From: Chloroflexota bacterium
GTDB taxonomy: Bacteria; Chloroflexota; UBA11872
Assembly: GCA_028875175.1 (NCBI GenBank)
Contig: JAPPFO010000029.1
Coordinates: 1-29,238 of the forward strand
Reading direction: 5' to 3'
DNA length: 29,238 bases
Made by a program: the position numbers and the translations under genes. This document shows, piece by piece, positions 15,569 to 23,774 of the stretch (positions within the stretch are counted from its first letter, which is position 1; each line of letters begins with the position of its first letter). The notes under the pieces were generated by a model. The model searched no databases and was not told the DNA's origin. It saw only the letters and a list, made by a program, of their open reading frames with translations.

Positions 15569-17470
15569 GTGAGCGTCGGCGTTACTCGTCACCATCTCCG
15601 GCGCGGACCTATTCGCCTGCTGGCGTGCGCGGCGGCGCTGGTGCTCGTCGTCGCATCGCCATCCCTGTCCCGGGCCGATGTGCTGCCCCTCCAGACCGGC
15701 CAGACCATTCGCATCGAAGGCCAGGGTTGGGGCCACGGCGTCGGTATGTCCCAATGGGGCGCCCGCGGACGCGCCGAGGCCGGGCAGACCGCCGATCAGA
15801 TTGTTCGCGCCTACTACACCGGCATCGACATCGCCGACTCGCCGACCGATCAAACATCCATCCGCGTGCTGATCGACCAGAACTACCGCCCGCCCTCCAT
15901 CGACGGCGCAACGGCGTCCTCCAATGGACTGGCCGGGGACATCGTTGGCGTAGGCGGCCAGTGGGCCGTCACAGGGATTACCGGACCTCTGCCGCCCGGC
16001 GCGCGCCTGCGCCTGCTGGACCACCCGGGCGCCCACCGCGTCACCGTCCGTCTTATCGACGCCGGCGGCGGGCACATGCTCGACGTCGATCTCCCCGGCC
16101 AGATCGAAGTCGTCCCCCTCGAACCCCACAGCCGCCTGCTGGTGCACTACAAGTACACCGACCAGGTTGTCGGGTCTCCGGGACAGTTCTACGACGTCTT
16201 TCGCGGTTCGATTCGCGTCTATCTTGACGGCGAGGGACTCATCGACACCGTCAACGTCGTGAGTGTCGAGGACTACCTGCTCGGGGTCGTGCCGGCCGAG
16301 ATGCCCTTCCACTGGCCCGCCGAGGCGCTCAAGGCCCAGGCCATGGCCGCCCGGACCTACGCCCTCGTCAGCCTCATGCCCGGCAACCCTGTCTGGGATG
16401 TCTTCGACACCACCCAGGACCAGGTCTATCTCGGCGTCAACCACGAGAAGCCCGAAACCAACGCCGCTGTCCAGGCCACCGCGCGCCGCGTGATGACCCA
16501 TGGCGGCCAGCCCATCCTGTCCTACTTCTTCAGCGCGGCCAACGGGCACACCGAATCAAACGAGGATGTCTTTGGCGGCGCCCCGCTGCCGTACCTGCGG
16601 GCCATTGCCGACCTTGACCCCAACGGCCGTCCCTGGGATGCCGACTCGCCCTTGAGCACCTGGTCCACACCCGAGTTCCCCGCAAGCCTCATGCAAGGCC
16701 TGTACCAGGAGTCGATCGGCACGCTTCAGTCGCTCGATTTCAGCCGCCGTACGTCCACCGGCCGCCTCATCATCGTGGGTCTCAACGGCGACCGCGGAAG
16801 CCAGACCATCAGCGCCTGGAACTTCGCCCTGCGATTCAATCAGCGCACTCCGCGCGAAGCCGGGCTGATCTACAGCACCCGCTTCGCCGTCGTGCGCAAC
16901 TACCCGCTGATCGAACGCGTTCCACCCCTCAACCTGCCGGACGGGCAGTCCATCTATTTCGACGAGACCGGGCACAACGTGCGCCACGGCTTCCTCAAGT
17001 ACTTCAACGCCCGCGGTGGCGTGGCTGCCTTCGGCTTGCCCCTCACCGAGGAGTTCATCGAGAACGGCCGGGCGGTCCAGTACTTCGAACGCGCGCGTTT
17101 CGAGTACCACCCCGAACTGGCCGGCACGCCATACGAGACCCAGCTCGGGCTGCTCAACGACGCCCTCACCGCCCCACGCCGCCCATTTGCCGGCGACACC
17201 CCCTTCCCCAACGTGCCCCAGCACCGCTACTTCCCCGAGACCGGCCATAGCGTGCACTTCGGCTTCCTCCAATTCTGGGAAACCCAGGGCGGCCTCGAAC
17301 GCTTCGGCTACCCCATCTCGCAGGAAGTCGTGGAACACGGTCGCACCGTCCAGCACTTCCAGCGCGTCCGCTTGGAGTGGATACCCGAAGCCCCGACTGG
17401 GCAGCAGGTCCAGATAGGCAAGGTCGGCAGCGAGTACATGCGCGCCTTCGGCCTCGCTCCGCCGCTCTAG
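15569..17470 (+). CDS. Secreted SpoIID/LytB-domain protein with two C-terminal Chloroflexota-type repeats
   Basis: This 633-residue protein has a signal peptide (about 1-36, hydrophobic core LLACAAALVLVVA, likely cut after SRA). A GQGWGHGVGMSQWGA motif at 51-65 follows, then a linker of about 150 residues. The SpoIID domain spans about 210-445, with VEDYLLGVVPAEMP at 233-246 (E244 matches the catalytic Glu of SpoIID), AQAMAARTYAL at 256-266, QVYLG at 285-289 and the FSAANGHTES segment. In SpoIID the GHGVGMSQ motif normally closes the domain; here it comes first. Two repeats follow at about 463-527 and 553-618, each with Y/F-x-ETGH, GFL, GG, FG-P, E-GR-VQ and F-R-R. SpoIID is a lytic transglycosylase that trims peptidoglycan. 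Start is GTG 15569, without a visible ribosome site. A role in cell-envelope remodelling is inference. Confidence 0.85.
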   Translation: MSVGVTRHHLRRGPIRLLACAAALVLVVASPSLSRADVLPLQTGQTIRIEGQGWGHGVGMSQWGARGRAEAGQTADQIVRAYYTGIDIADSPTDQTSIRVLIDQNYRPPSIDGATASSNGLAGDIVGVGGQWAVTGITGPLPPGARLRLLDHPGAHRVTVRLIDAGGGHMLDVDLPGQIEVVPLEPHSRLLVHYKYTDQVVGSPGQFYDVFRGSIRVYLDGEGLIDTVNVVSVEDYLLGVVPAEMPFHWPAEALKAQAMAARTYALVSLMPGNPVWDVFDTTQDQVYLGVNHEKPETNAAVQATARRVMTHGGQPILSYFFSAANGHTESNEDVFGGAPLPYLRAIADLDPNGRPWDADSPLSTWSTPEFPASLMQGLYQESIGTLQSLDFSRRTSTGRLIIVGLNGDRGSQTISAWNFALRFNQRTPREAGLIYSTRFAVVRNYPLIERVPPLNLPDGQSIYFDETGHNVRHGFLKYFNARGGVAAFGLPLTEEFIENGRAVQYFERARFEYHPELAGTPYETQLGLLNDALTAPRRPFAGDTPFPNVPQHRYFPETGHSVHFGFLQFWETQGGLERFGYPISQEVVEHGRTVQHFQRVRLEWIPEAPTGQQVQIGKVGSEYMRAFGLAPPL

Positions 17471-17490
17471 GGCTGATCGTCCGCCGCCCC

Positions 17491-17496
17491 TATACT
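17491..17496 (+). promoter_or_regulatory. Candidate -10 element (TATACT) for thyX
   Basis: The sequence CCTATACTCGCG, identical over 12 bases to the one ahead of yebC, ends about 28 bases before the thyX ATG. Transcription starting about seven bases downstream would give a leader of roughly 25 bases. Confidence 0.45.
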
Positions 17497-17528
17497 CGCG
17501 CCGCCCGCGCGCCCGCCTGGACGACCTG

Positions 17529-18485
17529 ATGCCCCTCAGTTCGCATGAGCAGCAGGAGATCGACGACCTGCGCGCCGTCCAGACCCCTACCCGCCGCCTG
17601 ACCGTTCCGGACCTCGAAGAAATCCTCTACCAGGCCCTGCCGGTTCTGGATCATGGCTTCGTACGCGTGATCGACTACATGGGCAGCGACAGCGCCGTGG
17701 TGCAGGCCGCACGCGTCTCCTACGGCGCCGGCACCAATCGCGCGCGCCAGGACGCCGGACTCATCCGCTACCTCATGCGGCACGCCCACACCACGCCGTT
17801 TGAGATGTGCGAGATCAAATACCACGTCAAGCTCCCCATCTTCGTCGCTCGTCAGTGGATCCGGCACCGCACCGCCAGCGTGAACGAGTACTCCGCCCGC
17901 TATTCCATCCTCGACAACGAGTTCTACGTCCCGGCCCCCGAACACCTGGCCGCCCAGTCCACCAGCAACCGCCAGGGCCGCGGCGACGTCCTCTCCGGCG
18001 ATGAAGCTGCCCGCGTCTTCGACCTGCTCCGAACCGACGCCCGGCAGGCCTACGCTCACTACGAGGAAATGCTCAACGAAGACGTCCACGGCAACCTGCG
18101 CGACGAATCCCGCCAGGGCCTCGCCCGCGAACTCGCTCGGATGAACCTCTCCCTCAACTTCTATACCCAGTGGTACTGGAAAGTGAACCTGCACAACCTG
18201 CTGCACTTCCTCTGGCTGCGCAGCGACGCCCACGCCCAGTACGAAATCCGCGCCTACGCCACCGTCATGCTCGACACCGTCCGGCGCTGGGCGCCACTCA
18301 CCTACGCCGCCTTTATGGACTACCGCGTCGGCGGCGCCAACCTCTCAGCCAAAGGTCTCGAGGTTGTCCGCCGCCGCCTCCGTGGCGAAGCCGTCACCCG
18401 CCGCGACGTCGGCATGTCCCCCGCCGAATGGCGTGAACTCAACGCCCTACTTGACGCCGAGGAAGCGCCGCCAGCCGGCCCGTAA
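17529..18485 (+). CDS. thyX: FAD-dependent thymidylate synthase
   Basis: ThyX makes dTMP from dUMP with methylenetetrahydrofolate and FAD. The signature RHRTASVNEYSARY is at 112-125, the exact RHRxxSxNExSxRY form. Other family segments are ARVSYG at 61-66, HTTPFEMCEIKYHVKLPIFVARQW at about 87-110, NLSLNFYTQWYWKVNLHNLLHFLWLR in the central part and the AHAQYEIR block. The 318-residue protein is longer than the common 220-260 residue forms, with about 40 extra residues at both ends, as in a known longer subgroup. The TATACT element at 17491-17496 lies just upstream. It faces kamA, whose stop is 34 bases away. Confidence 0.95.
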   Translation: MPLSSHEQQEIDDLRAVQTPTRRLTVPDLEEILYQALPVLDHGFVRVIDYMGSDSAVVQAARVSYGAGTNRARQDAGLIRYLMRHAHTTPFEMCEIKYHVKLPIFVARQWIRHRTASVNEYSARYSILDNEFYVPAPEHLAAQSTSNRQGRGDVLSGDEAARVFDLLRTDARQAYAHYEEMLNEDVHGNLRDESRQGLARELARMNLSLNFYTQWYWKVNLHNLLHFLWLRSDAHAQYEIRAYATVMLDTVRRWAPLTYAAFMDYRVGGANLSAKGLEVVRRRLRGEAVTRRDVGMSPAEWRELNALLDAEEAPPAGP

Positions 18486-18519
18486 GGCCCAGACGTGCGG
18501 CTCGCCGGCTGCCGGCGGC

Positions 18520-19638
18520 CTACTCGTTGAATGCCGGGAAGTAGTCGGGAATCGTCTCCGCGTCGTACCCCGCCGCGGGATATTCGTACTCGTTGCCCTC
18601 GTAATTCCGCACCACGATCTTCTCGTCGGTCAGCTCAACGATTCGGGATGGCGACACCGGAATCTTCCCGCCCCCGCCCGGCGCGTCGATGATGTACTGG
18701 GGCACGCCGAATCCCGTCGTATGCCCCTGCAGCGCTTCCATGATCTCCAGGCCCTTCTGCACCGACGTCCGAAAGTGGTCGGTCCCCTTCACCAGATCGG
18801 CCTGATAGATGTAGTACGGCTTCACCCGCGCCTTCAACAGCTCGTGCATCAGCTGCTTCATCGTCTCGGGGTCGTCATTCACTCCCCGCAGCAGCACCGT
18901 CTGGCAGCCAACCGGAATCCCGTGGTCCACCAACCGCCCGCACGCCTCGCGAGCCTCGGGCGTGAGTTCCCGCGGGTGATTGAAGTGCGTGTTCAGGTAG
19001 AACGGCTGGTACCGCGCCAGCATCTCGCACAGTTCATCGGTGATCCGGGCCGGGTTGACGCAGGGAATCTTGGTCCCCATCCGGATGAGTTCGACGTGCG
19101 GAATCTCGTGGAGGTTCGAGATGATCCACTCCAGCGCCCCGTCCGTCAGCGTCAGCGGGTCACCGCCGCTCAGCAGCACATCCCGAATCTCCGGGTGCTC
19201 CCGTATGTACGCAAACACCGCCTCCAATTCATCGGGCGGCGGCACGGGGTTCTTCCCCACCTTCCGCTTGCGGGTGCAGAAGCGGCAGTACATGGCGCAG
19301 GTGTGCGTGACGACAAATAGCACCCGGTCCGGATATCGGTGCGTGAGATGCCGCACCGGCATGTCGTCTTCCTCGTCCAGCGGATCGTCTTCAAGGAATG
19401 CCGAGTCCTCGAACTCGACGGCATCCGGCATTTGTTGGATGTAGATGGGGTCGCTGGCGTCCATGTCCTCGATGAGGCTCAGGTAGTACGGCGTCGTGAA
19501 GAAGGGGTATTCCTTCGCGACCGCTTCCAGCCGCTCGTACTGCTCCTCGGTCAGTCCGGGAATAGCGCGCACGTCGCGCACGCCCTGCGCGAGTTGTTCC
19601 TGCCATTCGGCGCGTGGACGACGGACCTTCGACGGCAT
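18520..19638 (-). CDS. kamA: Radical-SAM lysine 2,3-aminomutase family enzyme (KamA)
   Basis: This enzyme family converts L-lysine to L-beta-lysine using a [4Fe-4S] cluster, SAM and PLP. The 372-residue protein has the cluster motif CAMYCRFC (C114, C118, C121), LLSGGDPLTLTD at 155-166, and the PLP lysine K325 in DAPGGGGKIPV. D281 and D318 match the two aspartates that bind the lysine substrate amino group in the clostridial enzyme; glutamate 2,3-aminomutases replace them, so lysine is the favoured substrate. The protein ends soon after IVVRNYEGNEYEY and lacks the C-terminal cysteine cluster that binds zinc in clostridial KamA. No beta-lysine acetyltransferase (ablB) is adjacent. ATG 19638 is preferred; a TTG at 19668 would add ten residues. 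It is divergent from the suf operon. Confidence 0.88.
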   Translation of the reverse strand: MPSKVRRPRAEWQEQLAQGVRDVRAIPGLTEEQYERLEAVAKEYPFFTTPYYLSLIEDMDASDPIYIQQMPDAVEFEDSAFLEDDPLDEEDDMPVRHLTHRYPDRVLFVVTHTCAMYCRFCTRKRKVGKNPVPPPDELEAVFAYIREHPEIRDVLLSGGDPLTLTDGALEWIISNLHEIPHVELIRMGTKIPCVNPARITDELCEMLARYQPFYLNTHFNHPRELTPEAREACGRLVDHGIPVGCQTVLLRGVNDDPETMKQLMHELLKARVKPYYIYQADLVKGTDHFRTSVQKGLEIMEALQGHTTGFGVPQYIIDAPGGGGKIPVSPSRIVELTDEKIVVRNYEGNEYEYPAAGYDAETIPDYFPAFNE

Positions 19639-19739
19639 GGCTGCTGCAATCCCTGGAGAAACGCCCAACCGGTCGGCGGGACGCCTATGCTGACCGCCCC
19701 AAGCCTACGAAATGCCGCGCGTCGCGTCGGCCTGCCAGG

Positions 19740-19757
19740 GGTTTTCTCTGAAAAACC
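19740..19757. promoter_or_regulatory. Candidate operator (perfect inverted repeat) upstream of suf
   Basis: GGTTTT at 19740-19745 and AAAACC at 19752-19757 are perfect inverted arms around a six-base centre. The palindrome ends five bases before the TAAACT element, about where a -35 box would lie. It is an A/T-rich dyad in a very GC-rich region. It could be the site of an iron or Fe-S responsive regulator. It does not match a Fur box or the CAAC-N6-GTTG site of cyanobacterial SufR. Confidence 0.35.
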
Positions 19758-19761
19758 GGCG

Positions 19762-19767
19762 TAAACT
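19762..19767 (+). promoter_or_regulatory. Candidate -10 element (TAAACT) for the suf operon
   Basis: GCGTAAACTTGG lies 52 bases before the GTG at 19820 and 133 before the ATG at 19901. A second -10-like string, CCTATGCT, lies at 19684-19691. The gap from the kamA start to sufC (about 260 bases) otherwise shows only the GCCCAACCG copy at 19663-19671 and the candidate operator. Confidence 0.35.
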
Positions 19768-19900
19768 TGGCCGAGCGAACGCGCGATGCTAGGTTTGGCA
19801 CAAGGAGTCGGGCCCGACCGTGAGCCCGACACACACCGTTCACCCAGTCGTCATGCCGCTGTGTCCTGGCGACCAGAAGCAGGAGACGTCCAGCACGCGA

Positions 19901-20674
19901 ATGACCGCCACCAACGGCCAAACCACCCTTTCGATTCGCGACTTGCATGTCTCCGTGGACGACACTGAAATCCTTCGCGGCGTGACCCTGGAAGTCGCCG
20001 CCGGCCAGGTCCACGCTCTCATGGGCCCCAATGGCTCTGGCAAAAGCACGCTGGCGAATGCGCTCATGGGCCATCCCGCCTATGAAATTACCGCCGGGCA
20101 GGTGCACTTCAAGGGCCAAGACGTACTGGAACTTGAGACCGACGAGCGCGCGCGCCTGGGGATGTTCCTAGCCTTCCAGTATCCCGCCGAGATTCCCGGC
20201 GTCCGCGTCGCCAGCTTCTTGCGCATGGCGTTGAACGCGCGACGCGAGAGCGAAATCTCGGTCATGGAGTTTCGCCGGCTGTTGCTGGACAAGATGCAGA
20301 TGTTGCGCATGGACCCCAAATTCGCCTCGCGCTACCTGAACGATGGGTTCTCCGGCGGCGAAAAGAAGCGCAACGAGATCCTGCAACTTGCGGTGCTGGA
20401 GCCGGAACTTGCAATACTTGACGAGACGGACTCGGGCCTCGACATCGACGCGCTGCGGATCGTCTCCGACGGCGTCAACCGGCTGCGGGGCGCAAATCTT
20501 GGAGTTCTGGTGATCACCCACTACCAACGGCTGCTGAACTACATTGAGCCTGACCGCGTCCACGTCCTGATCGACGGACGCGTGGTCGAGTCGGGCGGCA
20601 AGGAACTGGCCGAACGGCTGGAGGCCGAAGGGTACGAGCGCTACGGCGCCGCGGCGGCCAGCGAGGACGCATAA
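19901..20674 (+). CDS. sufC: SUF Fe-S assembly ATPase SufC
   Basis: SufC is the cytoplasmic ABC-type ATPase that drives conformational change in the SufBC2D scaffold. The 257-residue protein has Walker A GPNGSGKST at 42-50, the Q-loop at Q93 in AFQYPAEIPG, the SufC-type signature FSGGEKKRNEI at 150-160 and Walker B AILDETDSGLD at 171-181. ATG 19901 (AGGAGA 14 bases upstream) puts the first conserved strand LSIRDLHVSVD near the N-terminus. An upstream in-frame GTG at 19820, preceded by AAGGAG at 12 bases, would add 27 residues and cannot be excluded. It leads the operon, with sufB two bases after its stop. Confidence 0.95.
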   Translation: MTATNGQTTLSIRDLHVSVDDTEILRGVTLEVAAGQVHALMGPNGSGKSTLANALMGHPAYEITAGQVHFKGQDVLELETDERARLGMFLAFQYPAEIPGVRVASFLRMALNARRESEISVMEFRRLLLDKMQMLRMDPKFASRYLNDGFSGGEKKRNEILQLAVLEPELAILDETDSGLDIDALRIVSDGVNRLRGANLGVLVITHYQRLLNYIEPDRVHVLIDGRVVESGGKELAERLEAEGYERYGAAAASEDA

Positions 20675-20676
20675 GC

Positions 20677-22083
20677 ATGGCAATCAAGGACATTGACCAG
20701 GTTGGACTCGACACCTACAAGTTCGGGTTCCACGACGACATCCAGCCCGTTTACACCTCGCCCAAGGGTCTGAGCGAAGACGTGGTACGGGAAATCTCGC
20801 GTCAAAAGGACGAGCCGGCGTGGATGCTGGACTTCCGGCTGGAGGCGTTGCGCGAGTTCGAGCGCAAGTCAATGCCCACCTGGGGCGCCGACCTTTCGCG
20901 CATCGACTTCGACGACATCCACTACTACATCCGTCCGCAGGACCGGCAGGCCAGGTCGTGGGACGACGTGCCGGACGACATCAAGTCAACGTTCGACAAG
21001 CTGGGCATCCCTGAGGCGGAGCGTAAGTTTCTGGCCGGCGTGGGTGCGCAGTACGACTCTGAGGTCGTCTACCACAGCATCCAGGAGGATTTGGAGAAAC
21101 AGGGCGTCATCTTTCTGGACATGGACACCGGGCTGCGTGAGCACGAAGACATCGTGCGCGAGTATTTCGGCACGATCATCCCCAACGGCGACAACAAGTT
21201 TGCGGCGCTGAACAGCGCAGTCTGGAGCGGCGGCAGCTTCGTCTACGTGCCTGCGGGCGTGCGCGTCGAGATTCCGCTGCAGGCCTACTTCCGCATCAAC
21301 TCCGAAAACATGGGGCAGTTCGAGCGCACGTTGATCATCGTGGAGCCCGGCGCCTACGTGCATTACGTGGAGGGCTGCACCGCGCCGGTGTACGCCAGCG
21401 ACTCGCTGCATTCGGCAGTCGTGGAGATCATCGTCAAGGAAGGCGCGCGCTGCCGCTACACCACGATTCAGAACTGGTCGACCGACGTGTTCAACCTGGT
21501 GACCAAGCGGGCCGTGGCCTACCGCGACGCGACCATGGAATGGGTGGACGGCAACCTGGGCAGCAAGATCACCATGAAGTACCCGGCCGTCTACCTGATG
21601 GAGCCGGGCGCGCACGGCGAAGTGCTGTCCATCGCATTTGCCGGCGAAGATCAACACCAGGACGCGGGCGCCAAGATGGTGCACGCGGCGCCCGACACGT
21701 CGTCGCTGATCACGTCCAAGTCGATCAGCCGCAAGGGCGGCCGCACCGCCTATCGCGGCTACGTGCAGGTGATGCCCGAGGCCGAACGCTGCCGCTCGAA
21801 TGTCGAGTGCGACGCTCTGCTCATCGACGACCGCTCGCGCTCCGACACGTACCCCTACATGGATATCGAGGAAAGCGACGTCGCCATCCAGCACGAGGCC
21901 ACCGTCAGCAAGGTCAGCGACCAGCAGCTGTTCTATCTGATGAGCCGCGGGCTGACGCAGGAGCAGGCCATGGCGATGGTCGTCAGCGGGTTTATCGAGC
22001 CGATCGTCAAGGAGTTGCCGATGGAATACGCGGTTGAGATGAACCGCCTCATCGAACTCCAGATGGAAGGCTCGATCGGCTAG
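20677..22083 (+). CDS. sufB: Fe-S scaffold subunit SufB
   Basis: SufB is the core scaffold on which the nascent Fe-S cluster is built with SufC and SufD. The 468-residue protein is full length. It carries the SufB-specific N-terminus with SRQKDEPAWMLDFRLEAL, the block YVEGCTAPVYASDSLHSAVV at about 229-248, NWSTDVFNLVTKRA, MKYPAVYLMEPGAHGEVLSI, and the C-terminal RSNVECDALLIDDRSRSDT followed by HEATVSKVSDQQLFYLMSRG. The distinct 'SRSDTYPYMDIEE' form, with no second cysteine after the ECD motif, is shared with SufD-like proteins. AGGA sits nine bases before the ATG. A 73-base gap without recognisable signals separates it from sufD. Confidence 0.96.
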   Translation: MAIKDIDQVGLDTYKFGFHDDIQPVYTSPKGLSEDVVREISRQKDEPAWMLDFRLEALREFERKSMPTWGADLSRIDFDDIHYYIRPQDRQARSWDDVPDDIKSTFDKLGIPEAERKFLAGVGAQYDSEVVYHSIQEDLEKQGVIFLDMDTGLREHEDIVREYFGTIIPNGDNKFAALNSAVWSGGSFVYVPAGVRVEIPLQAYFRINSENMGQFERTLIIVEPGAYVHYVEGCTAPVYASDSLHSAVVEIIVKEGARCRYTTIQNWSTDVFNLVTKRAVAYRDATMEWVDGNLGSKITMKYPAVYLMEPGAHGEVLSIAFAGEDQHQDAGAKMVHAAPDTSSLITSKSISRKGGRTAYRGYVQVMPEAERCRSNVECDALLIDDRSRSDTYPYMDIEESDVAIQHEATVSKVSDQQLFYLMSRGLTQEQAMAMVVSGFIEPIVKELPMEYAVEMNRLIELQMEGSIG

Positions 22084-22156
22084 CGTTACTGACCAGCGTT
22101 GCCGAACCACGTGAGCATGGGTCGCCCTGCCGGTTGATGCCGTCTCGCGCACGTCA

Positions 22157-23449
22157 ATGACAGCCACTACCCCCGACTTGATTGCCGACCTGTCCGCGGC
22201 GCGCGGCGAGCCCGCCTGGTTGCGCGAGCGGCGCAGCGCCGCCTGGCAGGTCTACCAAACGACGCCCGCCCCGGCGTGGAACGACGAGGAGTGGCGGCGC
22301 ACGGACACCAGTTGGGTCGACTGGGGCGGGGCGGCCCCGGCTACCAATGGGGCCGATCCGGCCAAGCTCGCCCTGCCCGTGGAAGTCCCAGGCGCCAGCG
22401 TGCTGTTGCGACAGCGCGGAAGCATGGTGGAGGTGCTGTACACCTCAGCCGAAGCGCAAGACGCGGGCGTTACCGTCGTCAGCCTGGCAGCGGCGGCCGA
22501 CACGGACGGCGCGACGGTCGCTGACCGACTGGGTACGGAACTGGCGTCACCGTCGACGGGAAAACTGCAAGCCATGAATGCCGCATTGTGGACCGGCGGA
22601 GCATTCGTGCGGATTCCGGCCGGGGCGGAGCTCACAGCGCCAATCGTGATCGTGGTCGATGCTGCGGACGAGCCCCTGTATCCGCGCACGCTGATTGCGG
22701 CTGGCGCCGGATCGTCGGCTGACGTGCTGGAGTGGTGGCGGTCGAGCCAGGAAGCAACCCCAGGCTTTGCGAATGGCTGCGTGGAACTGTTTGTTGAGGC
22801 CGGCTCGAAGCTCAGCTACTCGCACGTGCAGGCCTGGGACTGCGAAGCCGGCAGCTTCCTTTCTCAGTACGCAAGCGTCGCGCGCGACGCCGAGCTGGCG
22901 ACAACCAACGTGACGCTTGGAGGGCGGTTCCACAAAGGCGCTATCGCCGCCACGCTGACCGGACCGGGCGCCAACGTGCGCTTGAATGGGCTCGCCTATC
23001 TGGACGGCACGCAGTTCGCCGACCACCACACACTGCAGGATCATCGAACGACTGACGCGGCCAGCGACCTGCTGTACGTCAACGTGCTCGACGGCACGGC
23101 GCGGTCGGTCTATGCCGGAACCATCATGGTTCAGCCGCATGCCCAGCGCTCGAACGCCTACCAGCAGAACCGAAACCTGATGTTGCAACGTGGTCCGCGC
23201 GCCGATTCGATTCCGCGGCTCGAAATCATGGCGGACGACGTTCGCTGTACGCACGGGTCCACGACGTCCACCATCGATCCGCTGCATCTCTACTACCTGG
23301 GGTCGCGAGGTCTCGACCGAGACCATGCCCGCTCCCTCATCGTGGATGGCATCTTCGAACCTGTTCTGGACCGGATACCAAACGCAACCGTGCGGACGGC
23401 GATTCGGGCCGCCGTGCGGGCGAAATTGCACGGGACCGCCGTAGCCTGA
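22157..23449 (+). CDS. sufD: Fe-S assembly protein SufD
   Basis: SufD is the SufB paralogue that completes the SufBC2D complex and helps iron acquisition. The 430-residue protein shows GEPAWLRERRSAAWQVYQ at about 16-33 (the SufD N-terminal helix), NEEWRRTDTS-like NDEEWRRTDTSW, LNAALWTGGAFVRIP-type segment at about 136-155, and the C-terminal QNRNLMLQRGPRADSIPRLE, DVRCTHGSTTSTIDPLHLYYLGSRGL block. The sequence is shorter and more divergent than SufB, as expected. Its stop shares one base with the Rieske start (TGATG), so the two are tightly coupled. The ATG at 22157 has no strong ribosome site. Confidence 0.94.
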   Translation: MTATTPDLIADLSAARGEPAWLRERRSAAWQVYQTTPAPAWNDEEWRRTDTSWVDWGGAAPATNGADPAKLALPVEVPGASVLLRQRGSMVEVLYTSAEAQDAGVTVVSLAAAADTDGATVADRLGTELASPSTGKLQAMNAALWTGGAFVRIPAGAELTAPIVIVVDAADEPLYPRTLIAAGAGSSADVLEWWRSSQEATPGFANGCVELFVEAGSKLSYSHVQAWDCEAGSFLSQYASVARDAELATTNVTLGGRFHKGAIAATLTGPGANVRLNGLAYLDGTQFADHHTLQDHRTTDAASDLLYVNVLDGTARSVYAGTIMVQPHAQRSNAYQQNRNLMLQRGPRADSIPRLEIMADDVRCTHGSTTSTIDPLHLYYLGSRGLDRDHARSLIVDGIFEPVLDRIPNATVRTAIRAAVRAKLHGTAVA

Positions 23450-23769
23450 TGGCCGAATTCGTTGACGTGGCGGCCGCGGAGGACATTCCGCCCGGCGCGG
23501 CTCGCCAGGTTCAGATAGGCGAGCGCCGGATTGGCGTCTACAACGTGAGCGGTGATCTCTACGCGATGGACGACCTGTGCAGTCACGACCAGGCATGGTT
23601 GTCGGAAGGCGACTTTGACCCCGAACGCCGCTCTGTACGCTGTCCCAGGCACACGTCAACCTTCGATTTGACGAGCGGACGACCGCGCACACTGCCCGCG
23701 ATTCGTCCGGTTGCGACCTACGAGGCGAAGTTCGAGGCTGGCCGCGTCCTGATCCTTATCGATACTTAG
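23449..23769 (+). CDS. Rieske-type [2Fe-2S] ferredoxin of the suf operon
   Basis: This 106-residue protein is a single Rieske domain. The cluster ligands are C-x-H in LCSHDQAWLSEGDFD (C43 and H45) and C-x-x-H in VRCPRHTSTFDLTSG (C64 and H67), with the expected spacing. It resembles the small non-haem-oxygenase-type Rieske ferredoxins found next to suf genes in Actinobacteria and Chloroflexota. It may donate electrons for cluster assembly or be a first client of the SUF system; neither is shown by sequence. It overlaps sufD by one base and precedes sufS by five. Confidence 0.92.
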   Translation: MAEFVDVAAAEDIPPGAARQVQIGERRIGVYNVSGDLYAMDDLCSHDQAWLSEGDFDPERRSVRCPRHTSTFDLTSGRPRTLPAIRPVATYEAKFEAGRVLILIDT

Positions 23770-23774
23770 GACAC

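Noticed and set aside
18486..18519. Terminator between thyX and kamA
   Set aside because: GCCGGCTGCCGGC is self-complementary but cannot form a stem with a proper loop, and no T-run follows on either strand.
22084..22156. Internal promoter between sufB and sufD
   Set aside because: There is no TATACT-like hexamer or dyad in this 73-base gap.
20986..22167. Long open frame on the minus strand opposite sufB
   Set aside because: It lies wholly over sufB and is rich in His, Val, Asp and Arg without any recognisable motif. It is a compositional shadow.
22547..23692. Long open frame on the minus strand opposite sufD and the Rieske gene
   Set aside because: It overlaps two clear genes and shows no domain.
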